From Clostridium acidisoli DSM 12555 (GTDB taxonomy: Bacteria > Bacillota > Clostridia > Clostridiales > Clostridiaceae): a stretch of DNA of 64,000 bases. A model generated the notes under the pieces. That model saw only the letters and a list, made by a program, of their open reading frames with translations, was not told the origin of the DNA and did not search any database. Below, piece by piece: positions 1 to 7,295 of this stretch. How positions within the stretch are numbered: position 1 is the first letter of the stretch; every line of letters begins with the position of its first letter. Where the stretch lies: assembly GCF_900176305.1 (NCBI RefSeq), contig NZ_FWXH01000003.1, positions 62,001-126,000 of the forward strand, read 5' to 3'. The position numbers were made by a program, and so were the translations under genes.

Positions 1-87
1 AAAACATTCATAACATGCTTGTGAACACCTATTACATTCATCAATACATGTTTGAAATTTATTTGTTGTCATAGTTGCTACACTCAT
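1..87 (-). CDS. Four-helix-bundle copper-binding-type (DUF326) protein, partial
   Basis: Only the first 29 codons are in the window; the gene runs off the left edge. The reading frame begins at ATG (85-87) with an AAGGAG ribosome site upstream. Cysteines fall at residues 14, 18, 21, 25 and 28 in a CxxxCxxCxxxCxxC pattern, with ECNRC and ACYEC sub-motifs. This pattern is typical of the small Cys-rich DUF326 / copper-storage-like four-helix bundle family, which binds copper through helix-facing cysteines. A role in metal binding is inferred from the family; the rest of the protein cannot be seen. Confidence 0.6.
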   Translation of the reverse strand, partial: MSVATMTTNKFQTCIDECNRCSQACYECF

Positions 88-296
88 TTTAAAAACTCCT
101 TTATCTAATTTTTCATATGAAGTATATTATGTGTAAAATTAAATATTTTTATACTAAAATTAAATGACAAATCTAAATTTTAAGACACTATTTTAAATAG
201 TAATATTCTCATATTGTGACACAATCGAAATATAATATATGCTAAAGAAGGAAATTTTGTATCATATATAGAATATGTTTCATGAGGTGAAACTTT

Positions 297-422
297 ATGA
301 AAATTAGTAGGAACTGTAAAAGTTGTGGAAGTATCAAAATTAAATATATGGGTAAGTCTTATTGTATATTTAAAAAGAATAAACTTGAAACAATTATAAT
401 GGAAGATGAATCAAATATATGA
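297..422 (+). CDS. Small CxxC protein coupled to a KAP NTPase gene
   Basis: A 41-codon frame with a good ribosome site (GAGGTGA, about 8 bases before ATG 297). The protein has C7-x2-C10 and C23 and reads like half of a zinc ribbon followed by a short basic tail. Its stop overlaps the start of the KAP gene (ATGA at 419-422), so the two would be translationally coupled. No family is recognised. The partner is broken, so the small gene may be a leftover too. It is too short for most gene callers. Confidence 0.5.
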   Translation: MKISRNCKSCGSIKIKYMGKSYCIFKKNKLETIIMEDESNI

Positions 423-1855
423 ATGAATTTAATAAAGATTGTACGTTCGACCATGATGATGTATTGAATAGGAGAAATTTTGCAAATAATCTCACTCAAA
501 TAATAAAAGAAGGAAATAAATATACATTTAACAATTCTTTAGTAATAGCACTTGATTCACCATGGTGTACAGGAAAGACTACATTTATAAATAAATGGAT
601 TTCAGCTATAAGAGAAGATAAAATAGGAAATGAAAAAATGGAAATAATTCATTATAATGCATGGGATAATGATGATTGGAATGAACCATTAGTTAGCCTT
701 CTAAATGAGTTAGAAACTCACCTTAAATATATCGCTAAAAAAGAAGAAATAATATCTGATTTAAAAAAGACATCTATTCGATTGCTTAAATACATGGGGA
801 AGAATGTGACACAAAATTTGATCAAAAAAAAAATTAGGAATAGATACGGACGACATTATTGAAATCATACAAGACGTGTCAAAAGGAATTGTAGATATTA
901 ATAACAAAGACGAATTAGAAAAATACATAAAAATAAATAAGAACAATGGTATATATAATGAATTTAAGGAATACAAGAAATTAAAAGACAACTTTAAAGA
1001 AATAATAAGCAAGATTAGTAAAAAAATAAAGTTATATTTTTTGTAGATGAACTAGATAGATGTAGACCTACTTTTGCTATAGAAACGTTGGAGATAATTA
1101 AGCATCTTTTTAATTTAGAGAACATAACATTTGTACTAGCTATTGATATGGAACACTTAAGTCATTCAATAGCAACTATATATGGGCAAAATATGGATTC
1201 GACAGGATATTTAAGAAGATTTTTTGATTTGAATTTCAAAATGCCACTTCCTTCAACAGATGAATATATTAATTATTTAATTACGGACAAATTAACTATT
1301 AGTTAAGGATTAAAAAATCAAATAATTGAGTTGTTTGATAAGTTGAAATTAACGCTTAGAGATATGAATTCTATTTTTTTAAATATACTGCTCTTGTTTA
1401 ACACCTCATTAAAATTTTGTGAAGACGACAGATTAAAAGAAGTGTATGTTTTTCTTCTTGTTATGAAATATAAGTATATTGAAAATTACAAAATTATATT
1501 ATATGAAAAATTCAAACATGAAACAAACACGAGTAATGATGGAATTACAACAATTGAAGATAAAATATGGTTAATAACGGATAATATAAAAGAATTTATG
1601 GATATGGTTTGCAGCAGGAACAATCTTAAAATTTGTGAAGTTTTAAATTCAGCTATAAATGGAAGTACTGGAGTTACATTTGAAAATTGTAACGAGGACT
1701 TTATCATAGATAGTGTTAGGGATAATAACTTTAACTTATTTATAGATATAAATGATTTAGAGGGCATAAAGGAAAATAAAGAGTTGCTTAACCAAAAAGT
1801 AAGTAATTATATAGAAAGAAAGTTAGAATTGTTTAGTTATGAATATGCGGAATAA
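419..1855 (+). pseudogene. KAP-family P-loop NTPase, broken by frameshifts and a stop
   Basis: The pieces read as one KAP NTPase of about 480 residues. The first part (419-862) carries the Walker A motif SPWCTGKTTF near residue 48. The frame is lost at a run of ten A (824-833); homology continues in another frame to about 1035. It returns to the first frame near an A7 or T6 run (1020-1042), giving the Walker B segment FVDELDRCRPTF at about 1041-1076. An in-frame TAA at 1304-1306 then interrupts it, and the frame stays open to 1855. KAP proteins are membrane-associated ATPases; the F-plasmid phage-exclusion protein PifA belongs here, so a defence role is possible. Three separate lesions argue for real decay, although a sequencing error in one homopolymer cannot be excluded. 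Confidence 0.75.
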
Positions 1856-2068
1856 TTTAAATTTAAAGCCTAATATAGACAGCTATTGGATATAAATATG
1901 AAAAAACTAAGGATTATCATAAAGCTTCCGATATTCTTCCTACCATCTACAAAACAAATAAAAATATGATAAATTAAAATGTAAAAATGTACTTAAGCCC
2001 AGTAAATTCAATATGTTAAAGATATGTTAGGATAAATATAGATAAGGAAAAATACGTGTATTCTCAAA
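1856..2068. other. Gene-poor AT-rich stretch with a short coding remnant
   Basis: No full gene is seen. A short open frame at 1882-1977 (plus strand, about 31 codons, no start codon, in-frame stop just upstream) has coding-like composition and may be the C-terminal remnant of a lost gene. The rest shows nothing recognisable. Confidence 0.3.
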
Positions 2069-2104
2069 TACAGAACTCGGCTTACAGGCGTGCTCGCGCC
2101 ATGG
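2069..2104 (+). ncRNA. Orphan fragment resembling the 3' end of RNase P RNA
   Basis: The sequence ACAGAACTCGGCTTACAG matches the near-universal 3' motif of bacterial RNase P RNA (ACAGAA, two or three variable bases, GGCTTA). A short GC-rich hairpin (GGCG/CGCC) follows. The rest of the RNA, including the GAGGAAAGTCC motif, is absent upstream, so this is a fragment. A terminator follows directly, as after a genuine rnpB. It may be an old attachment-site copy or a deletion remnant. Confidence 0.4.
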
Positions 2105-2105
2105 A

Positions 2106-2147
2106 AAACACTAGGTTTATAACTTAGCGTTTTTTATTTTTAAAAAG
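2106..2147 (+). terminator. Terminator after the RNase P-like fragment
   Basis: AACACTAGG pairs with CTTAGCGTT (one mismatch, one wobble) around a short loop, followed by a T-rich tail. Confidence 0.5.
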
Positions 2148-2207
2148 TATATCTATAGTGGATTTAAATTTTTAAAAATAATTAATAAAACTGAAAACAA
2201 ATAATTA

Positions 2208-2247
2208 AAAGGGGTAGCTTAATAGCTACTCCTTTAACTCTATTTTA
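2208..2247 (+). terminator. Hairpin, probable weak terminator
   Basis: Stem 2208-2219 pairs with 2224-2235 (12 pairs, one wobble) around loop TAAT, followed by a broken T-rich tract. No intact gene lies directly upstream. Confidence 0.4.
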
Positions 2248-2249
2248 AT

Positions 2250-2285
2250 ATAAAAAGAACGCACCTTTCGGCACGCCCGTCACAG
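2250..2285 (-). terminator. GC-rich hairpin with GAAA tetraloop on the minus strand
   Basis: Read on the minus strand, GGGCGTGCC pairs with GGTGCGTTC through several wobbles around a GAAA loop, then a T-rich tail. On the plus strand the same arms pair poorly, so an RNA on the minus strand is more likely. No minus-strand gene is visible upstream of it. Confidence 0.35.
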
Positions 2286-2414
2286 GAAAATTATCTCTTG
2301 GAAAACTACATTTATAATTATTTACAAAAATCAATAAATATATTCATATATTGCCATTTTGTAAACAATTTGTTACAATATAATAGAAAATTCTAATTTT
2401 AGGGGTGGTTTAAA

Positions 2415-3203
2415 GTGGCAAAAATGACAAATTGCAAAGCGTGTGGTAAAGAAATTGCAAAGGGAGCAAAGTTATGTCCGAGCTGTGGAAAAGATCAAAG
2501 GAGTTTCTTCGGGAAACACAAAATTATAACAGGTATAGCAGTGATTATTGTTTTAATAATAATAGTATCTGCTGTTAATGGTGGAAATAAAACTAGTACT
2601 ACTGCAACAAGTTCAACTAAAGCAGCATCATCTTCTAATACAACTAAAGCTGATAATAGCACTACACAGGCAGTAAAACAAAGACAAGTGACAGGGAAAG
2701 CTACAGATTTAGGAGCTGGAACATTTACTGGCGGTAAAGATATTCCAGTTGGATTATATGATGCAACATCATTAGACGGAAGTGGAAACTTCACTGTTAA
2801 TGCTAGTAGTGTAGATTTAAAGGTTAATGAAATTTTAGGAGTTCAAGATGGACAGGGAGTTGCAAAAGTAAGAGTTAAAATAGAAAATGGAGATCAAATA
2901 CAACTTCAAGGTATAAATAAAACTCATTTTGAACCAGTTACAGCACCTTTCGCAACATCTTCACAAACAGTAAATATTTATAGTGGAAGCTGGACAGTTG
3001 GCGAGGATATAGTTAAAGGTAGATATAATGCTTCAACTGCTAATGGTGGTGGTAATTTTGTTGTATATGATTCAAATGGTTTGCCTAAAACAAATGAAAT
3101 TTTAGGTGATGGTGGCGTAAAACAGGTTACTGTAGATCTAAATGATGGAGACATAGTTACAGTGGCAAGTTTAAACCAAGTAACTCTTACACCAACAAAA
3201 TAA
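2415..3203 (+). CDS. Zinc-ribbon, single-pass membrane protein with two beta-rich repeats
   Basis: A 262-residue protein starting at GTG 2415 behind AGGGGTGG. Residues 1-28 form a zinc ribbon (C7, C10, C21, C24). One membrane helix follows at about 36-54, then a Ser/Thr-rich linker (58-90). Two similar repeats of about 75 residues come last, sharing the pattern (W/F)T-G-DI-G-Y-A-GNF, NEILG and NGD/DGD, ending near TP. The ribbon should face the cytoplasm and the repeats the outside. No catalytic motif is seen. It lies in the accessory left end, with TATAAT (2379-2384) upstream and a strong terminator downstream. Function unknown; sensing or envelope binding is a guess from the architecture. 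Confidence 0.8.
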   Translation: MAKMTNCKACGKEIAKGAKLCPSCGKDQRSFFGKHKIITGIAVIIVLIIIVSAVNGGNKTSTTATSSTKAASSSNTTKADNSTTQAVKQRQVTGKATDLGAGTFTGGKDIPVGLYDATSLDGSGNFTVNASSVDLKVNEILGVQDGQGVAKVRVKIENGDQIQLQGINKTHFEPVTAPFATSSQTVNIYSGSWTVGEDIVKGRYNASTANGGGNFVVYDSNGLPKTNEILGDGGVKQVTVDLNDGDIVTVASLNQVTLTPTK

Positions 3204-3204
3204 A

Positions 3205-3246
3205 TAGAAAAAATGAGTAGCTTAAAAGTTACTCATTTTTTCTATA
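3205..3246 (+). terminator. Rho-independent terminator
   Basis: AAAAAATGAGTAGC and GTTACTCATTTTTT form a long stem around a short loop right after the zinc-ribbon gene. The A-rich and T-rich arms would let it work in both directions. Confidence 0.85.
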
Positions 3247-3394
3247 GTGTCTGTCCTTTTAACTGTCCCAAATAAGTAAAAACTAATGGTTTATAGTGTA
3301 ATTCTAAAATAAATATTTTAAATAATGATGCAATAATGGGGGATATAAAGACAATAGTATTATAAAATAGTTTGTAATTTAGGGTTGTAAAGAC

Positions 3395-3438
3395 CTGCAA
3401 AACCTTTACCCCTAGTTCAAATCTGGGTGGCGCCTCCA
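3395..3438 (+). tRNA. Orphan 3' half of tRNA-Cys(GCA), likely attachment-site remnant
   Basis: From the anticodon loop CTGCAAA (anticodon GCA at 3397-3399) to the encoded CCA (3436-3438) the sequence is that of a clostridial tRNA-Cys. The T arm CCTAG-TTCAAAT-CTGGG pairs fully, and the acceptor 3' strand is TGGCGCC. The expected 5' partner GGCGCCA and D arm are missing upstream, and the anticodon stem no longer pairs (AAGAC against ACCTT). It is therefore not a working tRNA but the 3' copy typically left by integration at a tRNA gene. Confidence 0.7.
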
Positions 3439-3470
3439 AAATAGAACTCATTTTTGGGTTCTATTTTTTT
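3439..3470 (+). terminator. Terminator of the displaced tRNA-Cys end
   Basis: AAATAGAAC (3439-3447) pairs with GTTCTATTT (3458-3466), then T residues. Its 3' arm overlaps the last codons of the converging deacetylase gene. Confidence 0.8.
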
Positions 3471-4174
3471 ATGGGAAAATATAATTCAGGAGTATCATTG
3501 GTAATAGGTTTAAATACGTAGCCATGGTCTTTGTAATATTTTATAATGTTAGGGAGAGCAACACATGTATTTTTATGCATATAATCACAATGTAAAAGTA
3601 GTATAACAGTAGATAAATTTTCTTTGTTATTAGTGGCAGCTTTAAGTATTTTATATGGTGAAAGTTTAGGGTTTATTCCATCTAGAGTTTCCATATTCCA
3701 ATCATATATCTTAAGATTTTTATCATGCAGGGTTTGCAGTAGGTTAATACTTAAATGTTTTCTACTACCGCCTGGAAATCTAAGAATTGTTGGAGTAGTA
3801 TTAGTAACTTTTTTTATTTCATTTTGACATTTCTTCATTTCCATAATAAAATTGGCATTATTTGAGTAAATTTTATTAAATTTATGAGTGTATGTGTGAA
3901 GTCCTATACTGTGACCATCATTGTTGATTCTAGTTACTACATCTTCTAAGCCTTTTATCTGGTTCCCTATAAGGAAAAATGTAGCTTTAACATCGTTTTC
4001 TTTTAATATATCAAGAACTTTATTAGTGATTGGATCACTTGGTCCGTCATCAAAGGTTAGATATATAATCTTTTCTTCGCTATTTAAATTCAATGCTGAA
4101 ATATTTTTTGGAAATAGGGACATTTCAAGCATTAGGCAGAAAATAAGAATAAAAATAATTAATCTCTTTGTCAT
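3461..4174 (-). CDS. Secreted polysaccharide deacetylase (NodB family)
   Basis: A 237-residue protein with an N-terminal signal or anchor segment (about 5-27) and one NodB domain. Motifs in order: TFDDGP with catalytic D42 and metal D43, HTYTH with metal ligands H93 and H97, RFPGG (132-136), DWN (158-160) and LLHCD with H195. Family members remove N-acetyl groups from peptidoglycan or other wall glycans; PdaA/PdaB-like enzymes act in spore cortex formation. The size fits a PdaA/PdaB-like clostridial enzyme, but the exact substrate cannot be told. Its end overlaps the tRNA-Cys scar terminator, so the element junction lies against its 3' end. Confidence 0.85.
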   Translation of the reverse strand: MTKRLIIFILIFCLMLEMSLFPKNISALNLNSEEKIIYLTFDDGPSDPITNKVLDILKENDVKATFFLIGNQIKGLEDVVTRINNDGHSIGLHTYTHKFNKIYSNNANFIMEMKKCQNEIKKVTNTTPTILRFPGGSRKHLSINLLQTLHDKNLKIYDWNMETLDGINPKLSPYKILKAATNNKENLSTVILLLHCDYMHKNTCVALPNIIKYYKDHGYVFKPITNDTPELYFPIKK

Positions 4175-4282
4175 TATAAGTGTCCTCCAATCTTTTCGTC
4201 TATAATACTAATCTACGAAGTTATTTTTATCACATTGCAAACATTTATACTGGAGTAATTATGGTAAAAATTTAAGTGAAAT

Positions 4283-4311
4283 AAAAAACAACTACTCAAT
4301 AGAATAGTTGC
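4283..4311 (-). terminator. Terminator of the glycerophosphodiesterase gene
   Basis: On the minus strand CAACTATTC pairs with GAGTAGTTG around TATT, followed by a T6 run. Confidence 0.85.
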
Positions 4312-4322
4312 TTTGATATACA

Positions 4323-5210
4323 TTAAATTTTATTAATCTTTTTATATTTCTCATTAAGTAAATTTTTTAATGTTTCGGGTTTATCTGTTATTACACCATC
4401 AACATTAAGATTAATTGCATCTTTTATATTAGATGAACTATCTACTGTCCAAACAAATACTCTTTTGTGTGATTGGTGTATGGTTTTAATTAGATTTGGA
4501 TTTAGTATATTTTGTTTTATACTAAAAAAATCTACATTCATTAAATCCAAGTTCTTTATTGGATTAGTTACAATGTAGCCTGTTGTTATATTACGATCTA
4601 ACCTTTTTACATTTAACAATATGCCATAACTCAATGAATGAACCATTGAGGTTTTGACTATGTCATTTTTTTCCATAATGGCAACGACTTTTTTAGTTAA
4701 ATCATTTGTATTTCCATAAGGTTTTATTTCTATTATAAGATTTAGTTTACCCTTTGAGGAAGTAACTACTTGGTTTAGAGTTGGTATTTTTTCGTACCCT
4801 AAACTCTGAAAAACATGAGAGTGTATATTTAATTTTTTTATTTGATTATAGTCTAAATCGCTAACTTTTCTGTTTAATCCAGTTAATCTTTTTAGATTAT
4901 AATCGTGCATTAGTATAACAGTACCATCTTTTGTTTCCTGAACATCAATCTCTGCATAATCTACTTTATAATTTATACAACTTCTTATACCACTTAATGA
5001 ATTTTCAGGTTCATTATAGTAAGTTGCTCTATGTGCAATGATTTTTATACCACTTAAGTTATAAAGCTTATTTAAATAAATCACATTTTTTTTCTCTGAT
5101 ACATTTTTGGGGGCAGAGTTTGCTTTATTGGAAAATGAAAAAACTAAAGACAATATTAAAATAATGATTGATATAGATATAAACTTAAACTTAGCATTAG
5201 ATATATACAT
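4323..5210 (-). CDS. Glycerophosphodiester phosphodiesterase, secreted or anchored
   Basis: GDPD-family enzyme that cleaves glycerophosphodiesters to sn-glycerol-3-phosphate and an alcohol. The start is ATG at 5208-5210, behind an ideal GGAGGTGA (5216-5223); an in-frame TTG 15 bases upstream overlaps that site and is unlikely. A signal or anchor helix spans about residues 9-28. Family residues are present: H60-R61, E68, N70, E87-x-D89 and H102. The C-terminal VWTVD and DGVITDKP motifs complete the TIM barrel. It likely works outside the membrane on lipid head groups or teichoic-acid fragments. It has its own terminator and a separate start from the neighbouring deacetylase. Confidence 0.9.
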   Translation of the reverse strand: MYISNAKFKFISISIIILILSLVFSFSNKANSAPKNVSEKKNVIYLNKLYNLSGIKIIAHRATYYNEPENSLSGIRSCINYKVDYAEIDVQETKDGTVILMHDYNLKRLTGLNRKVSDLDYNQIKKLNIHSHVFQSLGYEKIPTLNQVVTSSKGKLNLIIEIKPYGNTNDLTKKVVAIMEKNDIVKTSMVHSLSYGILLNVKRLDRNITTGYIVTNPIKNLDLMNVDFFSIKQNILNPNLIKTIHQSHKRVFVWTVDSSSNIKDAINLNVDGVITDKPETLKNLLNEKYKKINKI

Positions 5211-5338
5211 GTGTTTCACCTCCAAGTATTAAAATAATACCTAAATAAATAATACATTCAAATAAATAGTATGGCAACAACTATTTGTTTTATAAGAATA
5301 TACTTTACATTTATTAAAATAGTATTAAAATATATTTG

Positions 5339-5344
5339 TATAAT
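5339..5344 (+). promoter_or_regulatory. -10 element of the folT leader
   Basis: TATAAT lies a few bases before the riboswitch P1 stem. No clear -35 box is seen at the usual distance. Confidence 0.45.
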
Positions 5345-5350
5345 AAAATA

Positions 5351-5503
5351 TGGCAGAGTAGATAATTGTGCGTTAGATTTAATTATTATATCTTAAGTGC
5401 TAGTTTTGGACGGGAAGTTGCCACTAGACGAAAACTTTAATAAATATAAAATTAGTAAATTTTATATTTTAGTTACGATACAATTATTGCATTCCGCTGC
5501 CAC
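5351..5503 (+). promoter_or_regulatory. Tetrahydrofolate (THF) riboswitch
   Basis: The 5' part GGCAGAGTAGATAATTG-GCGTTA and the 3' part CAATTATTGCATTCCGCTGCC match the THF riboswitch consensus. P1 is formed by the two GGCAG/CTGCC ends, and ATAATTG pairs with CAATTAT. The downstream gene encodes a folate transporter, which fits. An insert with further pairing separates the two halves. Binding of reduced folate would lower folT expression. Confidence 0.88.
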
Positions 5504-5506
5504 GTC

Positions 5507-5563
5507 GAGGGGCTCTCCTCTTTATGTGGATAAATTATTTTTGTTTATATAAAGAGAGGAGGG
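5507..5563 (+). promoter_or_regulatory. Riboswitch expression platform sequestering the ribosome site
   Basis: CTCCTC (5515-5520) is the exact complement of the Shine-Dalgarno GAGGAG (5556-5561), and CTCTTTAT (5518-5525) pairs with ATAAAGAG (5549-5556). GAGG (5507-5510) can instead pair with CCTC (5517-5520), giving an alternative fold. There is no T-run, so control is probably translational. Confidence 0.6.
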
Positions 5564-5570
5564 ATTTTAG

Positions 5571-6080
5571 ATGAACAGGACAAAACGTTATATTTATATA
5601 GCATTATTAGTTGCGCTTAATATAATACTTGGAAGATTTATATCAATAAAAACTACTTTCATAGAAGTTGGGTTTGGATTTATAACAGTAGTTCTTGCTG
5701 GAGTTATGTTTGGACCAATGGCAGCTGGTATAGTGGGAGCAATCTCTGATATAATTGGTACACTTGTATTTCCACAAGGTGCATATTTCTTTGGATTTAC
5801 AATAAGTGCATTTATAACTGGACTAATTTATGGTTTTGCGCTTTATAAGAAACAATTAAATGTAAAAAGAATACTTGTAACAGTTATATTAATCAACTTT
5901 ATTGTTAATATGGGAATGGATACATTTTGGTTATCTGTTTTATATGGTAAAGCATTTATGACTATAATTGGTATAAGAGTTTTGAAGGATTTAATAATGA
6001 TACCAATTCAAACATTTTTAATTTATGTATGTATCGACAGAGTTGGAAGTTTTGTTAGAATGAGATTGTTAAATAGTTAA
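5571..6080 (+). CDS. folT: Folate ECF transporter S component
   Basis: A 169-residue, very hydrophobic protein with about five or six membrane helices and the N-terminal arrangement of ECF S components: helix 1 near 8-24, then GFGFITVVLAGVMFGP and GAISDIIGTLVFPQG. It would bind folate and pass it to the shared EcfA/A'/T energising module, whose genes are not in the window. The tetrahydrofolate riboswitch directly upstream supports folate as substrate. The start is ATG 5571 behind GAGGAGGG. Close relatives include S components for other vitamins; the riboswitch makes FolT the best call. Confidence 0.9.
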   Translation: MNRTKRYIYIALLVALNIILGRFISIKTTFIEVGFGFITVVLAGVMFGPMAAGIVGAISDIIGTLVFPQGAYFFGFTISAFITGLIYGFALYKKQLNVKRILVTVILINFIVNMGMDTFWLSVLYGKAFMTIIGIRVLKDLIMIPIQTFLIYVCIDRVGSFVRMRLLNS

Positions 6081-6101
6081 CAAAGTCATGATATAAAGAA
6101 A

Positions 6102-6437
6102 GTGCGAAGTATTGGTGAAGAGTTTTAACGATTGCTGCGCACGTTAAAAGTCGAAGGGTCGCCAAATGGCGAGGTGATGGGTTTTATCCTTGCTATGCTC
6201 GGATAAAAGGTGAAGTGTTTATGGATAAATCCATAAAGGCTAAGGAAATTTTTCCTTCTACGTCAGAAAAATAATTAATTTGTATGTCTTAATATTTAGA
6301 GACAACTCTACTATGTATTTTAACAGTAGGTTTTTCCCACGGAAAACCCATCACCTTTGACCAGCAAAGCGCCTGTCAAACCCTTCACCTCGCTTTAGCG
6401 ACCCTTCGCCCATGCTTTGCAATTTCTCACTATTATG
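6102..6437. repeat. Hairpin-array repeat, copy A (inverted relative to copy B)
   Basis: A string of hairpins separated by linkers like GGTGAAGGGTTT or GGTGATGGGTTT. Stems: TTTTAACG/CGTTAAAA (6123-6149), TCGCC/GGCGA (6159-6172), TTTTATCC/GGATAAAA (6182-6208), TTTATGGAT/ATCCATAAA (6218-6237), TTTTCC/GGAAAA (6332-6346), TTTGAC/GTCAAA (6356-6380) and TCGCT/AGCGA (6390-6401). The 11-base loops of the long ones resemble ATTGCTTCGCA. The whole aligns with the reverse complement of 18201-18660, apart from an extra block in that copy. It lies between the converging folT and GME-fold genes. Confidence 0.85.
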
Positions 6438-6460
6438 ACCTAATGATTTTTAAATCTGTT

Positions 6461-7159
6461 TTATATACAAAAAAGTGAACCTCTATCTATTAAATGATCA
6501 TCACTTAAAAAAATTGGTTTTACATCATGTTTTATTAAAAATGATAAAACTTCTTTTCCGTATTTATATTTTTTCAAGCTTCCAAAGAAAGCAATAGTGG
6601 CACTATCAAGTAGGCCACAGGTACCACCTATAAAACCATAATCTAATCCAGGAAGTTCAATGTGTTTTGGTGGAATTAAAAGTACATCTATGTTAACAGA
6701 TTTTAAACGCTCATAGATTTTTATATCACTTGTTATAGCAGCGGTGTCACTTATTATAGCGGTTGAACATTTACTATAACCTTGTTTAACATCTAAAAAT
6801 TTTTTCTGTTCTAAAAAAGTCAACAATTTTGGATCTGTATATTTTAAATTATGCAAAAAGTTATTTCCAATTTGCACACCATTTAATAATATATCATAAG
6901 GATATTTTGATTTTATGCTGTTTTCACTTAAAAATACATTGTATCCAAGTGACTTTAGAGTGTAAATAAAGAAAGAATCCATATCTTTATGAACTAGAAT
7001 GTTTACTTTATCTAAAATGTGAATAAGCATATCAGGATGTCCACAAACCGAGTAGTATAGGAGGTTATTTTTAGGTACTAATAATGGTTCATATCCATTT
7101 TTTAGTAAAGTCTCTTTTTCTAAATTACTTGTTCTATAATCTAATAATATTTTTTTCAA
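6461..7159 (-). CDS. DUF6873-type GME-fold protein
   Basis: About 232 residues. The likely start is TTG 7159, about 8 bases after AAAGGGGTG; an in-frame GTG three codons upstream overlaps that site. Motifs CGHPD (near residue 40) and GFIGGTCGLLD (near 175) resemble the guanidine-modifying (GME) fold of amidinotransferases and arginine deiminases, as in clostridial proteins labelled DUF6873. The substrate is unknown. The conserved Cys in GGTCG is a plausible nucleophile. It stands alone, converging on folT across the hairpin repeat. Confidence 0.65.
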   Translation of the reverse strand: MKKILLDYRTSNLEKETLLKNGYEPLLVPKNNLLYYSVCGHPDMLIHILDKVNILVHKDMDSFFIYTLKSLGYNVFLSENSIKSKYPYDILLNGVQIGNNFLHNLKYTDPKLLTFLEQKKFLDVKQGYSKCSTAIISDTAAITSDIKIYERLKSVNIDVLLIPPKHIELPGLDYGFIGGTCGLLDSATIAFFGSLKKYKYGKEVLSFLIKHDVKPIFLSDDHLIDRGSLFCI

Positions 7160-7295
7160 TATAAACACCCCTTTAACTAGTATATAGTATAGTCGTTTTT
7201 TATAATTTGTCGATATTTATTTTAAATATAGTGAATATACAGATTTATTAGACACATACTAATTTTATGCTAATTTCATGGAAGGAGTGATTAAG

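Larger units (their letters stand above)
1..3438. mobile_element. Right end of a decayed integrated element (inferred)
   Basis: The stretch ends at an orphan 3' half of tRNA-Cys (3395-3438), the usual footprint of an integrase-mediated insertion at a tRNA 3' end. Left of it lie accessory genes: a broken KAP NTPase with a coupled small protein, an RNase P-like 3' fragment and a zinc-ribbon membrane protein. No integrase or left end is visible, so the left limit is only the window edge. The reading is inference. Confidence 0.35.

Noticed and set aside
761-1012. Minus-strand frame across the KAP gene
   Set aside because: It is a shadow of the broken NTPase coding sequence, hydrophobic by antisense composition, without a start signal.
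1885-2068. Full-length RNase P RNA upstream of the 3' motif
   Set aside because: The AT-rich sequence lacks the GAGGAAAGTCC motif and any long pairing partner, so only a fragment is present.
3242-3451. Minus-strand frame with the text APPRFELGVKVLQ
   Set aside because: It is the antisense of the tRNA-Cys fragment, a well-known source of false proteins, with no ribosome site.
6102-6437. CRISPR array
   Set aside because: The hairpin units differ in length and have no fixed repeat-spacer pattern or nearby cas genes.
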